A DNA stretch of 64,000 nt from Sva-07 sp963728195 (GTDB lineage: Bacteria > Actinomycetota > Acidimicrobiia > Acidimicrobiales > Ilumatobacteraceae), in NCBI GenBank assembly GCA_963728195.1, contig CAVSIX010000004.1, positions 53,628-117,627 on the forward strand, given 5' to 3'. The position numbers were made by a program, and so were the translations under genes. The notes under the pieces were generated by a model, which saw only the letters and a program-made list of their open reading frames with translations, was not told where the DNA came from and ran no database searches. This document shows, in pieces, positions 26,401 to 34,627 of the stretch. Position 1 is the stretch's first letter; every line of letters begins with the position of its first letter.

Positions 26401-27717
26401 CTCGTCGGCGCGATCGGAGCCGGCACGACGACAGCGGCGCAAGTGGTGGCCGAAGCCTGCGTGCGTGAAGCGGACGTCGCTGCGACCCATCTCTACGTCG
26501 TCGATGCGCTGGGCGACGCGGCGTGGACGCGCTTCGAAGCGCTGGCTCACTGCGGTGCCGTCGTCCGCGTCGGCGAACTGGAGAGGCTCACCCGCCTGCT
26601 CGCCCGACTCGCCGGCGAACTCGACCGTCGTACGAGCGGTGACGACGAGGCGAGTGGTCGGCCGGTGACCGTCGTGGTGATCGACGGGTTCGCCGCCGTG
26701 CGCGACGCACTCGGTGATGTCGCTCACGGCGAATCGGCGAGGCGCCTCGACCGGCTGCTGCGCGACGGGCCGGCAGTGGGACTCGTTGCCGTCGTGACGA
26801 CCGACGGCGTGTCGTCGGCAGGTCTCGCCGTGCCCCGTGCAGCAACGTGGCTGTTCCACGTCGGTGACGCTGGCGTCGCTCGCGCCGCCGGCCTGCGCGC
26901 GCCGGCGGTGAAGGCGGGGGTGCCCGGCCGTCTGCGCGTGGCCGAATCGGGACTCGAGGGCCAGGTGGTGTTCGACCCCGATCCGCTGCATCGGTCACCG
27001 CCGGACGGCGCCGGAAACGTCGCCGGCGGCCCGGCGCCGATCGAGGTGCTGCCGGCGTTCGTCGACGCAGACGAACTCGACAGCCGATGCGCCAGCGATC
27101 CGGTGATCGGTAGGCCGGCGGAGCGACCGCTCGAGTTGTTGATCGGGCTCGGTGCGGACGACATCGAACCAGCCGTCTTGAAGGTGCCGGTCGGCGACCA
27201 CGTGTTCATCGGCGGCGGTGCGCGCACCGGCCGCTCGACCGCACTGCGCCGGATCGAAGCGGCCTGGCTCCGTCTCCACCCGGACGGCCGCGTCGTGCGG
27301 GTCGAGCGAACGATCGGTTGCACTCTCCAGGATCTCCAGAATCTCCAGGCTCTCCAGGATCTCCAGAGTTCGGATACCGGTGGCGTCGGGGAGACCCCGG
27401 TGCTCGTGGTCGTCGACGACGCCGACCGCGTCGACGACTCCGATGGCGTCCTCGCCGGATTGGTGGCGCAGCGTCAGGTGACGTTCGCCGTCGCTGCGCG
27501 CCCCGACGCAGTCCGCGTGGCCTACGGACATTGGACACGCGACGTGGCCCGGAGTCGGTGCGGGTTGATCATGACGTCGATGGGCGACGTCGACGGCGAA
27601 TTGCTCGGCGCGACACTGCCGCGCCGGCCGGCGATCCCGCCTCGCCCCGGGCTCGCCTGGGTCATCGACCAGGACGGCCACCGGCTCGCGCAGGTCGCTG
27701 CCAGAATGTTCCCATGA
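23416..27717 (+). CDS. EssC/EccC-like FtsK-type ATPase of a type VII secretion system
   Basis: The protein has 1433 aa from ATG 23416. Order: a ubiquitin-like N-terminal segment (about residues 1-70); a Ser/Pro low-complexity linker (75-100); an FHA-like domain (about 115-205, GRAATADIRVDDAAVELHHG); two membrane helices (about 255-310). A first FtsK ATPase follows, with Walker A GTTGSGKS near 680 and VVVIDEFASLARE as Walker B. The second ATPase has a degenerate P-loop, GAIGAGTTT (Lys replaced by Thr), near 995. The third has GGGARTGRST (Lys replaced by Arg) near 1265. This is the EssC/EccC plan, in which only the first ATPase is fully canonical. No WXG100 substrate or other Ecc/Ess gene is in the window. 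The stop overlaps the next gene by 4 nt. Confidence 0.85.
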   Translation: MDDAMIPACEATGPDGARVVIHPHAETDSVADLARALDLPCSAMLAIDGRPVAPHDRLVAAGLRVGSIITASPSSPSPSPSSPSSPSPSSMPEPLPQPSSGAGSSVIGAGIAVAVVVGPACERWQTLAAGRHTVGRAATADIRVDDAAVELHHGVLDVAADGSVSFTQLTGSFPATVDGVPCRSAEMIEPGCALSIGTSRLVFARRNGTAGSRSTATGTTVPADRDPWRSIVRRGPLTQVATPPVAIELPEPPAPHRAPPLTTLVGAGIAAVGAALLAVVVGQVLFAVFAAVGAVASLATWAVGALVARRDRRRSEARHRSQLADFEQALVHAHAAADGEHRMRHRSVVDALELIHGDGSGLWSHRCRGTEALWATLGRGTCRWALPIASDDRRRLDPTVLVTLDRCERLDDVAVPLALEPGSIVAFRGSPAMGEALCRSVIVQLASTYGPADWELQLVTDRPEHWKWVSWLPQARHRCCVVAASDSGALVAAMETASGDADHGRRTVVVLDAPALLSARTGPLRRRLERGDVACITLIAPDAAVPAVVDRILELGDTGAAGWSETTASVRTAAAAATPVWTRADRELLVGGLSSRSAEAAARRLAPLIDPEDHDGSGATPTEVSLARLEPADGNAATTIARRWMNAGRDPAPIATLGMSADGLVDIDLVRDGPHGLVAGTTGSGKSELLRTLVVSLAARTGPDHVTMILVDFKGGSTFDACARLPHTVGVVTDLDDGLAARMLVSLDAEVRRREVLLRAAGVDDLAGYRRAVDDALPRLVVVIDEFASLARELPDFLGALVAIAQRGRSLGIHLLLATQRPAGVVTDDIRANTNLRIALRLQDRTDADDVVGDAAPAGFPVGVPGRAALRLGPDELVVFQTATTAGPLPQRSGRLRVERWNGDSPTQTAGRSSSSDAAPDLTATTSVLDHLVDAICQAAVIVGSARPHRPWIDALTDVVRPGDLTEPGAVGVLDDPAHQCRRPLTWRPATGNLLLVGAIGAGTTTAAQVVAEACVREADVAATHLYVVDALGDAAWTRFEALAHCGAVVRVGELERLTRLLARLAGELDRRTSGDDEASGRPVTVVVIDGFAAVRDALGDVAHGESARRLDRLLRDGPAVGLVAVVTTDGVSSAGLAVPRAATWLFHVGDAGVARAAGLRAPAVKAGVPGRLRVAESGLEGQVVFDPDPLHRSPPDGAGNVAGGPAPIEVLPAFVDADELDSRCASDPVIGRPAERPLELLIGLGADDIEPAVLKVPVGDHVFIGGGARTGRSTALRRIEAAWLRLHPDGRVVRVERTIGCTLQDLQNLQALQDLQSSDTGGVGETPVLVVVDDADRVDDSDGVLAGLVAQRQVTFAVAARPDAVRVAYGHWTRDVARSRCGLIMTSMGDVDGELLGATLPRRPAIPPRPGLAWVIDQDGHRLAQVAARMFP

Positions 27718-28637
27718 CACGCATCGTCACCGTGGCCGGCGCCCAACTCGGCCCGGTGCAACTCGCCGACGACCGGGCCTCGGTGGTCGAGCGGATGATC
27801 GTGCTGCTGCAGGAGGCGGCGAGTCAGGGGAGCGATCTGGTGGTGTTTCCGGAGCTGGCGCTGACGACGTTCTTCCCGCGATGGTTCGTCGACGACATCA
27901 CGAGCGCCGACCACTTCTACGAACGCTCGATGCCGAACCAGGCGACGCAGCCGCTGTTCGACGAGGCCCGGCACCTGCAGATCGGCTTCAGCCTCGGCTA
28001 CGCCCTGATCGAGGAGTCCGCCGACGGAACCGCGCACCGGTGGAACGTCCAGACGCTGGTCGAGCGCGACGGACGCATCGTCGCCACGTTCAAGAAGGTC
28101 CACATCCCCGGTCATGCCGGCAACGAACCCGACCGGCCGTTCCAGCACGCCGAGCGGTACTACTTCGAACCGTCCCCCGACGGCTTCGGCGTGTGGGAGG
28201 CGTTCGACGGCCGCATCGGCATGATGATCTGCAACGACCGGCGCTGGCCCGAGTCGTACCGCCTCATGGGGTTGCAGGGCGTCGAGCTGATCCTGTGCGG
28301 CTACAACACGCCGCTGCACTACGCACCCGACCCCTCGCAGGATCCGCTCCAGGGATTTCACAACGGGTTGGTGATGTCAGCGGGCGCATATCAGAACGGC
28401 ACGTTCGTCGTCGGCGTCGCGAAGGGTGGCGTCGAGGAGGGCGTCGATTCGCTCGCCGACTCGTCGATCTTCGCTCCATCCGGCGAACTGCTCGCCAAGG
28501 CAGTGACGAACGACGACGAGGTGATCGTCGCCGAGTGCGACCTCGACTGGTGCAAGCAGTACACCGGGACGCTCTTCGACTTCGCGAAGTACCGGCGTCC
28601 CGAGCTCTACGGCCCCATCGCCGAACCTCATCGCTGA
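27714..28637 (+). CDS. Nitrilase-superfamily amidohydrolase, N-carbamoyl-D-amino acid hydrolase type
   Basis: The protein has 307 aa, from an ATG overlapping the EssC-like stop (ATGA). The catalytic triad is visible: Glu47 (VVFPELAL), Lys127/128 (TFKKVHIPG) and Cys173 (MMICNDRRWPE). The CNDRRWPE-YR-MGLQGVEL context and the triad positions match N-carbamoyl-D-amino acid amidohydrolases, which remove the carbamoyl group to give the amino acid, CO2 and ammonia. It is probably cytoplasmic. No hydantoinase gene is nearby, so the physiological substrate is open. Coupling to a secretion ATPase is unusual. Confidence 0.87.
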   Translation: MTRIVTVAGAQLGPVQLADDRASVVERMIVLLQEAASQGSDLVVFPELALTTFFPRWFVDDITSADHFYERSMPNQATQPLFDEARHLQIGFSLGYALIEESADGTAHRWNVQTLVERDGRIVATFKKVHIPGHAGNEPDRPFQHAERYYFEPSPDGFGVWEAFDGRIGMMICNDRRWPESYRLMGLQGVELILCGYNTPLHYAPDPSQDPLQGFHNGLVMSAGAYQNGTFVVGVAKGGVEEGVDSLADSSIFAPSGELLAKAVTNDDEVIVAECDLDWCKQYTGTLFDFAKYRRPELYGPIAEPHR

Positions 28638-28757
28638 CCTCATCCCGAACTTCATCGCTGACCGCTCGTCGGGTTGACGCCGTCCGATCGATGGCACCGG
28701 TTGCACCGCTCGTGCACGTCGGAGGGAACCGAATGGCCCTCTGATGCGTCTGGGTGT

Positions 28758-29288
28758 GTGACGATCGGGGAGGTGGACGTGGAGGGGAGCGCAGAGTCGG
28801 CGGCCTTCGACCTGTTCCACGACGACTTCGACACGTTCTTCGAGCGCCACCACGCCGACATGGTCCGCGCGCTGACGCTCGCGCTCGGCGACGCCGATCT
28901 CGGCCGTGACGCCGCCGCCGAGGGCTTCGTGCGCGCCCTGCAGCATTGGTCGACCGTGTCGGGTCATTCCAACGCGGCGGGATGGGTATATCGCGCCGGT
29001 CTCAACTGGGGCCGATCGCGCTGGCGCAAGACACGGCGTGAGCGCTTCGGGCTCCTGGTCGACGGCGAGGCCGACACCCCCGCACCGCGCGACGAGACCC
29101 TCCTTCGAGCGCTCCGGCAACTGTCGGTCGATCACCGCACGGTCGTCGTCGGCCGGTACTACCTCGACTGGTCGGAGGCGCAACTCTCCGACGGGCTCGA
29201 CATCGCCCCCGGCACGGTCAAGAGCCGACTGAGCCGAGCACTCACCCAACTCGCCCAACTGATGGAGCCGCACGATGAACGAACCTGA
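28758..29288 (+). CDS. ECF-type RNA polymerase sigma factor
   Basis: The protein has about 176 aa. The start is taken as GTG 28758; a GTG near 28773 is also possible. Region 2 is seen as FDTFFERHHADMVRALTLALGD and GRDAAAEGFVRALQHWSTV; the region 4 HTH as LRQLSVDHRTVVVGRYYLDWSEAQLSDGLDIAPGTVKSRLSRAL (quoted in parts for motif identity). It overlaps by 14 nt the gene for a membrane protein with a short cytoplasmic N-terminus, the normal place for a partner or anti-sigma factor. It probably controls its own operon. Confidence 0.82.
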   Translation: MTIGEVDVEGSAESAAFDLFHDDFDTFFERHHADMVRALTLALGDADLGRDAAAEGFVRALQHWSTVSGHSNAAGWVYRAGLNWGRSRWRKTRRERFGLLVDGEADTPAPRDETLLRALRQLSVDHRTVVVGRYYLDWSEAQLSDGLDIAPGTVKSRLSRALTQLAQLMEPHDERT

Positions 29289-31281
29289 CGATCTCCGCCG
29301 CCGCCTCGACCACGTCGCGGCGTCCATCGACGTCGGCGACCTGGAAGTGCAAGCTGTCCACTCGAAGGTTCGCCGCCGTCGCCTCCGGGTCCGGCTCGGC
29401 GCGGCCCTCGGTGTGTCGGCGCTCGTGGCCGCAACGACCGTCGCCGTCGTGGCGCTGAACGCCGACGACGATCCCGACACGATCTCCACTGCCGTCGTGG
29501 AGGCTCCCGACGACTCCTCGCCGAACTCGCAGCCGACCGTCGACGACACGACGCCGGCGCCGGCGGACATCCCGGCAAGTCCCGCCAGGACCGTCCAGAC
29601 GATCGAGCGGCCAGGGTCCGTCGGCCAGCGCGTCGGTGTCGGCGGCGCCCCCGAGTACGGCGAATGGTCGGTCGGGTGGCAGGACGGCTTCCTCGTCGGC
29701 GCACAGTCGTTCACACCACAGCCGTTGCCGGACGAGCTGCCCGAAGAGGTGCTCGCGCTGTTCCCCCAGGAGGTTCGCGACGTCTTCGGCGGCGAACTCC
29801 CCGCAACGATCAGCGAAGCGACGCAGATGCTCAGCGACGCCGGGCTGCTGGACACGGTGGCCGACATCATCGCCGCCAACCCGAGTGCTTCGGATGCGAT
29901 CTACTCGGTCCAGACCGACGAGACTCCGACGCTCGATGTCCGCTTCACCACCGACGGCGTGACGTGGAAGCCGGTCGAGATGACACTCCCCCCGGGCGCC
30001 TCGTACTTCAACAGTGTCACGGTCGTCGATGGCCGAATCGTCGTGTCGTACGGATCGCTCGACCCGTTCACCGGTCTGTCTGCCGACGGCATCGCCCGCG
30101 TGGCGTCGACGGAGAATCTTCTCGACTGGACCGTGCAGGAGATCGTGATCCCACCGCCACCGATCGAGCTGCCGGCGGGCGCCGCGTGGTCGGTCTCGAT
30201 CGGGAGCCTCGCATCCAACGAACGTGGCTGGGTCGCAAGCGTGTACGCCGGCATCGAAGTCGATCCCGTGGCCCTGGTGCCCGAGGAGATCCGAACGGAC
30301 TTCGAGCAGAGCACCGACGGGTACTCCTCGTCGGTCGGCGAGACCGGCGTCTCCCTCGAGTCCTCGGGCGCAGGAGGGTCCCAAACCGTCGAGTTCACGT
30401 GGGAGGAGCTGGGCGTCTCCCCGGAAGCTGCGGAGTACATCAGTGGCCAGCGCTACGAACCGGCGATGTGGGCGGCCACGTGGGACGGCGACGCCACGGC
30501 GTCGCAGGGTCCAGGACCCACCCAGCAGATCGTCGCCACACCGGCCGGATTCGTCGCATTCGACGACCAGGTCTGGTACTCCGCCGACGGAGGCTCCTGG
30601 ACCGCCGCTGCGCTGCCGGTCGAAGACGGATACGTCTCGTCGTCGTTCACGTTCGACGGCGGCATCATCGCGCTCGTCGGCACGAGCGACGGCACTCGGA
30701 CACTGCGTCTCGACGAGCGAGGCGGGTCGCCGGAGTGGCTCGACATCCCCGGCCTTCCGGAGAACCCGCAGGCTGCGTTCGGGTACGGGGGCCGGCTGGG
30801 CGTCGTCATGGACGCGGTCGGCTACCGCCCACCACTGCCGCCGCTCGTCGTCGAGGCCGACGGTCATCGGCTCACGATCGACAACACGACCGGCGGCATC
30901 GAGGTCGTCGAACTCTCGACGGGCGAGATCGTCGCCACGGCGAACTTCGGCCGGGGGATCGACGACGACGCATCGGTCTCGTTCGACAGCGATGGCATCA
31001 CGGTCACCGACCCGGCAACCGGGGAGGTCGTGGTGGTCTTCCCGGCCGACGAACTCGAGGCCGCCAACGAGGCGCTGTACGAGAACGGGCCAATGGCCGA
31101 GCCACAGGAGTACAACCCGGACATGTGGCTGTTGGCGACGCTGGACGGTGAGACATTCGTGCTCGAGGATCTCGACGACGGAAACGGCGACTCGTACTAC
31201 GGGCCGGGTGTGCTCGCCACCAACGGATCGCGGTTCCTCCTCCAGACGGGCGGCAACTGGGTGGTGTACGACCTGTCCTGA
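29275..31281 (+). CDS. Membrane-anchored extracytoplasmic protein, probable sigma-factor partner
   Basis: The protein has 668 aa from ATG 29275, overlapping the sigma gene by 14 nt. A cytoplasmic N-terminus of about 45 residues (RRRLDHVAASIDVGDLEVQ) is followed by one helix (ALGVSALVAATTVAVVALNA, about 47-67) and a roughly 600-residue acidic exterior part. That part has repeated W-containing beta strands (such as VDGRIVVSYGS and PAGFVAFDDQVWYSADGGSW), suggesting a beta-propeller. No zinc anti-sigma HxxxCxxC motif is seen. The pairing suggests an anti-sigma or sensor role for cell-envelope conditions; that is inference from position. Confidence 0.7.
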   Translation: MNEPDDLRRRLDHVAASIDVGDLEVQAVHSKVRRRRLRVRLGAALGVSALVAATTVAVVALNADDDPDTISTAVVEAPDDSSPNSQPTVDDTTPAPADIPASPARTVQTIERPGSVGQRVGVGGAPEYGEWSVGWQDGFLVGAQSFTPQPLPDELPEEVLALFPQEVRDVFGGELPATISEATQMLSDAGLLDTVADIIAANPSASDAIYSVQTDETPTLDVRFTTDGVTWKPVEMTLPPGASYFNSVTVVDGRIVVSYGSLDPFTGLSADGIARVASTENLLDWTVQEIVIPPPPIELPAGAAWSVSIGSLASNERGWVASVYAGIEVDPVALVPEEIRTDFEQSTDGYSSSVGETGVSLESSGAGGSQTVEFTWEELGVSPEAAEYISGQRYEPAMWAATWDGDATASQGPGPTQQIVATPAGFVAFDDQVWYSADGGSWTAAALPVEDGYVSSSFTFDGGIIALVGTSDGTRTLRLDERGGSPEWLDIPGLPENPQAAFGYGGRLGVVMDAVGYRPPLPPLVVEADGHRLTIDNTTGGIEVVELSTGEIVATANFGRGIDDDASVSFDSDGITVTDPATGEVVVVFPADELEAANEALYENGPMAEPQEYNPDMWLLATLDGETFVLEDLDDGNGDSYYGPGVLATNGSRFLLQTGGNWVVYDLS

Positions 31282-31308
31282 CGCGCTGATCGACCGATCG
31301 GAGGCGTC

Positions 31309-31314
31309 TACCCT
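31309..31314 (+). promoter_or_regulatory. -10 box TACCCT of the fur-family gene
   Basis: TACCCT ends 6 nt before the GTG at 31321, with no Shine-Dalgarno sequence in between; this fits a leaderless transcript. Confidence 0.55.
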
Positions 31315-31320
31315 GCAGTT

Positions 31321-31779
31321 GTGTCCTCCCCTCACGCCAGCCACGTCGGGCGCGTTGCGTTCGACGACGCCGTCGAGCGGGTGCGCCAGAGTGGCGGGCG
31401 GATCACGAGGGCCCGTCTCGAACTGTTGAAGGACCTGCACAGCCACGGCGGTCGCGTGACGGCCGAGGAACTGGCCGAGCGGCACGCCGACATCGACCCG
31501 GCGACGGTCTACCGGTCGTTGTCGCACTTCGAGGAGGTCGGTGTGGTCGAACACGTCCACCTCGGACACGGTCCGGCTGCCTACCGCTGGGTTGGTCAAC
31601 GCACCGTCACCGCGGTCTGTGAGGCCTGCGGCGCCGTCACCGACATCCCGGCCTCCGAACTCGACGATCTCGCCGAACGCCTCCAGCAGCGCTACGGCGT
31701 GTGTCTGTCGCTCGGTCACTTCGCGCTCTCCGCTCGCTGCACCGACTGCATCACACCAGGGGTCAGACCCCAGGTGTAA
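31321..31779 (+). CDS. Fur-family metal/peroxide-responsive repressor
   Basis: The protein has 152 aa from GTG 31321, apparently leaderless. The winged helix is at about residues 10-90 (RVRQSGGRITRARLELL; DPATVYRSLSHFEEVGVVEHVH). The metal/dimer domain includes the CEACG and CTDC pairs that bind structural zinc. The region after VEHVH has HLGHG, compatible with a regulatory metal site. Zur, Fur or PerR specificity cannot be decided. The last residues (TPGVRPQV) and the stop are encoded by a palindromic element also found at 50201, so the C-terminus was probably altered by that element. Confidence 0.87.
   Translation: MSSPHASHVGRVAFDDAVERVRQSGGRITRARLELLKDLHSHGGRVTAEELAERHADIDPATVYRSLSHFEEVGVVEHVHLGHGPAAYRWVGQRTVTAVCEACGAVTDIPASELDDLAERLQQRYGVCLSLGHFALSARCTDCITPGVRPQV
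31753..31777. repeat. GGGGTCAGACCCC palindromic element, copy 1
   Basis: The 25-nt palindrome has core GGGGTC-A-GACCCC flanked by ACACC/GGTGT. The same element, inverted and with ACGCC/GGCGT flanks, is at 50201-50225. Here it overlaps the 3' end of the fur-family gene and could form a terminator hairpin. Confidence 0.75.
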
Positions 31780-31836
31780 CGCTGCGTTCACTGGCGTGGC
31801 TTTCGGTCGGCACCGAGCTTTGACAAACTGTAAAGC

Positions 31837-34479
31837 GTGACCGAACTCGCCGCCGACCCCGCCGCCTCCTCGTCGTCTTCCGGCAACGACGACCGACGCA
31901 TTGCATTCGAGGTCAACGGGCGAGCGGTGACCGTGGGCGCCTCGCATCCGCACCTGCTGGCCGCGCTGCGCGAGGAACTCGACATCACGTCGCCGAAAGA
32001 CGGCTGTTCGCCGTCCGGACAGTGCGGGTGCTGCACCGTGTTCGTCGACGGCAAGGCCACGGTCGCCTGTCAGTACGACCTGGCCAAGGTCGAAGGAAAG
32101 TCGGTCGTCACACTCGAAGGTGTCGACGAGACCGAACGCCAGAGGTTCGCCGATGCGTTCGCTGCATGCGGCGGGTTGCAGTGCGGGTTCTGCATTCCCG
32201 GCATCGTGATGCGGGCCAAGGCCCAGATCGACAAGAAGGGTTCGTCGCTCACTCGTGAAGCGATGGCCCCGCACCTCGGAGCGCATCTGTGTCGCTGCAC
32301 CGGCTACGTCAAGATCCTCGATGCGATCGAAGCGGTCGCCCACGGCGAGGTGTGCACGCCTGCGCTGTCGGCCGAGGTCGGCGGCGGGGGAGCGAAGTAC
32401 GAGGCCGCACCGCTGACGCTCGGCGACCGCGGCTACATCGACGACATCCGTATCACCGGGATGTTGCACGCCGCGCTCCACCTCGCCGACCATGCCCGCG
32501 CCGACATCGTCGCGATCGACACCGCCGCCGCCCTCGCCGCTGCGGGCGTCGAAGCGGTGTTGACGGCCGACGACCTGCCGGGCGAGCTCCGCGTCGGACT
32601 GATCCACAAGGACTGGCCGGTGATGATCCCCGTCGGCGGGCGCACGTCGTATGCCGGCGATGTGCTCGCCGTCGTCGTCGCCGACACCCGCGACCACGCG
32701 CGTGCAGCGGCCCAACTCGTCGAGGTCACCTACGAGGTCCATGCGCCGAACACCGATGCGCGCGCCGCGCTCGCGGACACGGCGCCGCTGTCGGTCTGGG
32801 GCACCGACTCCAATGTGCTGTCGACGAGTGCGTACACGCGAGGCGCCGACTTCGACGACGCGTTCGCCGCGAGTGCATTCACGGTCCACGAGACGTTCCA
32901 CACCCAGCGCATCGAGCACGCGTTCCTCGAACCCGAATCGACCGTCGCCGTCCCGACGGGTGACCACGGCGACCGGACCCTCCACGTCTACTCCGGCGGG
33001 CAGGGCGTGTGGGACGACCGCAACGACATCGCCGCCGTGCTCGACGTCGATCCGACCCGCGTGACCGTCGAGCTCGTGTCGAACGGCGGTGCCTTCGGTG
33101 GCAAGGAGGACATGAGCAATCAGGCGCACACTGCGCTGGCCGCCTGGAAGCTCGGCCGCCCGGTGAAGTGCACGCTGTCGCGTGAGGAGAGCATGCGCAT
33201 GCACGCCAAGCGGCACCCGATCGAGCTCGAGTACTGGGCCGGGTGCGATGCCGACGGCCGGTTGACTGCCCTCAAGGTGCGCGGCATCGGCGACTCCGGC
33301 GCCTACGCGAGCGTGGGGATGAAGGTGCTCGAGCGGGCGGCGGGACACGCGTGCGGTCCGTACCGGTGGCAGTCGCTCGACATCGAGACGATCGCCGTTC
33401 GCACCAACAACCTGGTGTGCGGTGCGTTTCGGGGCTTCGGCGCGAACCAGGCCCAGTTCGCGATGGAGGGCGTCCTCGACCGGCTCGCCGAGCAGGTCGG
33501 CATCTCGGGCTGGGAGATGCGCAAGCGCAACGTGATCAAGCCCGGCGAGGAGTGGGGGCCGGGCCAGATCATGGACGACGGTGCCGGAGGTGCCGAGGCA
33601 TGCCTCGACCGGATCAAGACCTCCTACGACGACGCGATCGCCGCCGGCAAGGCGGTCGGCCTCGGGCTGGGACTGAAGAACTCCGGGCTCGGCAACGGCT
33701 TTCGCGAGGTGTCCAAGGCGGTCGTGCGGTTCCTGGCGCCGGTCGGCGATGCGCCGGGCCGGATCGAGGTGCGCCACGGCTGGACCGAGATGGGCCAGGG
33801 CGTCCACACCGTCGCGCTGCAGGTCGCCGCACAGGAGTTGCACGTGGATCCCGACCGCATCGACGTGATCGTCGACACCACGCGCGAACTCGGCTTCGGT
33901 CAGACGACGGGCTCGCGGGGCACGCTGATGGTCGCCGGGTCGGTGAGCGACGCCGCTGCGGCCGCACTGACGGGCGGATGTGAGATCGCCGTCGATTACG
34001 AGGGCGAGTACGTCGTCGACTGGACGCAGAAACTCGGCGATCCGTCGGTGAGCAACCCGACGATCCACTCGGTGTTCAGCTTCGCGGCGCAGCTCGTGAT
34101 CGCCGATCCGGAGTCGGGCGACATCGAGAAGGTCGTCGCCGTGCACGACGTCGGTCGAGCGGTCAACCCGACACTTGTCGAAGGGCAGGTGCAGGGATCG
34201 GTGCACATGGGGCTCGGCTATGCGCTGAGCGAGGAGTTCCCGACCGACCCGGAGACCGGCTTCCCGACGAACATGACACTGCGCTCGCTCGGCATCCTGC
34301 GCGCGAAGGACGTCCCCGAGATCGAGGTGCAACTCGTCGAGGTGCCCCAACCGCGCTCCCCATTCGGCATCAAGGGCGTCGGCGAGATCGGTCTCGTCCC
34401 CACCGCCCCCGCCGTCGCCGCTGCCCTCCACGCCGTCGACGGCGAGTGGCGCACCACCCTCCCGATGCGCCGCAGCTGA
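31837..34479 (+). CDS. Fused [2Fe-2S]/molybdopterin dehydrogenase of the xanthine dehydrogenase family
   Basis: The protein has 880 aa from GTG 31837. Residues about 20-165 form the two [2Fe-2S] modules: CSPSGQCGCC near 59-69, CGGLQCGFC near 110, CRCTGY near 151. Residues about 190-880 form the molybdopterin subunit: GAFGGKED near 418, GAFRGFGANQAQF near 530, and the active-site Glu in KGVGEIGL near 850. The small and large subunits are fused and no FAD subunit gene is nearby, as in the Se-dependent-xanthine-dehydrogenase-like architecture (TIGR03311 type). No in-frame TGA occurs. The substrate may be a purine or other N-heterocycle. XdhC or cofactor-maturation genes are not in the window. 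Confidence 0.86.
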   Translation: MTELAADPAASSSSSGNDDRRIAFEVNGRAVTVGASHPHLLAALREELDITSPKDGCSPSGQCGCCTVFVDGKATVACQYDLAKVEGKSVVTLEGVDETERQRFADAFAACGGLQCGFCIPGIVMRAKAQIDKKGSSLTREAMAPHLGAHLCRCTGYVKILDAIEAVAHGEVCTPALSAEVGGGGAKYEAAPLTLGDRGYIDDIRITGMLHAALHLADHARADIVAIDTAAALAAAGVEAVLTADDLPGELRVGLIHKDWPVMIPVGGRTSYAGDVLAVVVADTRDHARAAAQLVEVTYEVHAPNTDARAALADTAPLSVWGTDSNVLSTSAYTRGADFDDAFAASAFTVHETFHTQRIEHAFLEPESTVAVPTGDHGDRTLHVYSGGQGVWDDRNDIAAVLDVDPTRVTVELVSNGGAFGGKEDMSNQAHTALAAWKLGRPVKCTLSREESMRMHAKRHPIELEYWAGCDADGRLTALKVRGIGDSGAYASVGMKVLERAAGHACGPYRWQSLDIETIAVRTNNLVCGAFRGFGANQAQFAMEGVLDRLAEQVGISGWEMRKRNVIKPGEEWGPGQIMDDGAGGAEACLDRIKTSYDDAIAAGKAVGLGLGLKNSGLGNGFREVSKAVVRFLAPVGDAPGRIEVRHGWTEMGQGVHTVALQVAAQELHVDPDRIDVIVDTTRELGFGQTTGSRGTLMVAGSVSDAAAAALTGGCEIAVDYEGEYVVDWTQKLGDPSVSNPTIHSVFSFAAQLVIADPESGDIEKVVAVHDVGRAVNPTLVEGQVQGSVHMGLGYALSEEFPTDPETGFPTNMTLRSLGILRAKDVPEIEVQLVEVPQPRSPFGIKGVGEIGLVPTAPAVAAALHAVDGEWRTTLPMRRS

Positions 34480-34567
34480 CCACCACGGGTCCCCGAATCC
34501 GGAAAGACCCATTCCGTTCCAGTCCCGTTCCAGTCCAGTCCAGCCCGGTCCAGGCCAGCAAAACCAC

Positions 34568-34617
34568 GTTTGCGTGCGGATTCCGGTGGGCGGGGTCACC
34601 GGAATCCGCACACGAAC
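34568..34617. repeat. 50-nt dispersed palindrome, copy A
   Basis: Left arm 34568-34588 and right arm 34597-34617 (21 nt each, 8-nt spacer) pair at 19 of 21 positions; the inner part is GCGGATTCCGGTG/CACCGGAATCCGC. It lies between the convergent XDH and SoxR genes, a natural terminator position. The stretch before it (34500-34560) is a GTTCCAGTCC-type short repeat. Confidence 0.85.
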
Positions 34618-34627
34618 GGAGAAGAGC

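Noticed and set aside
23416..28637. Complete type VII secretion locus
   Set aside because: No WXG100-sized gene, mycosin or EccB/D/E-like gene lies on either side.
31837..34479. Selenocysteine in the fused dehydrogenase
   Set aside because: The frame has no internal TGA and no hairpin of the SECIS kind was noticed.
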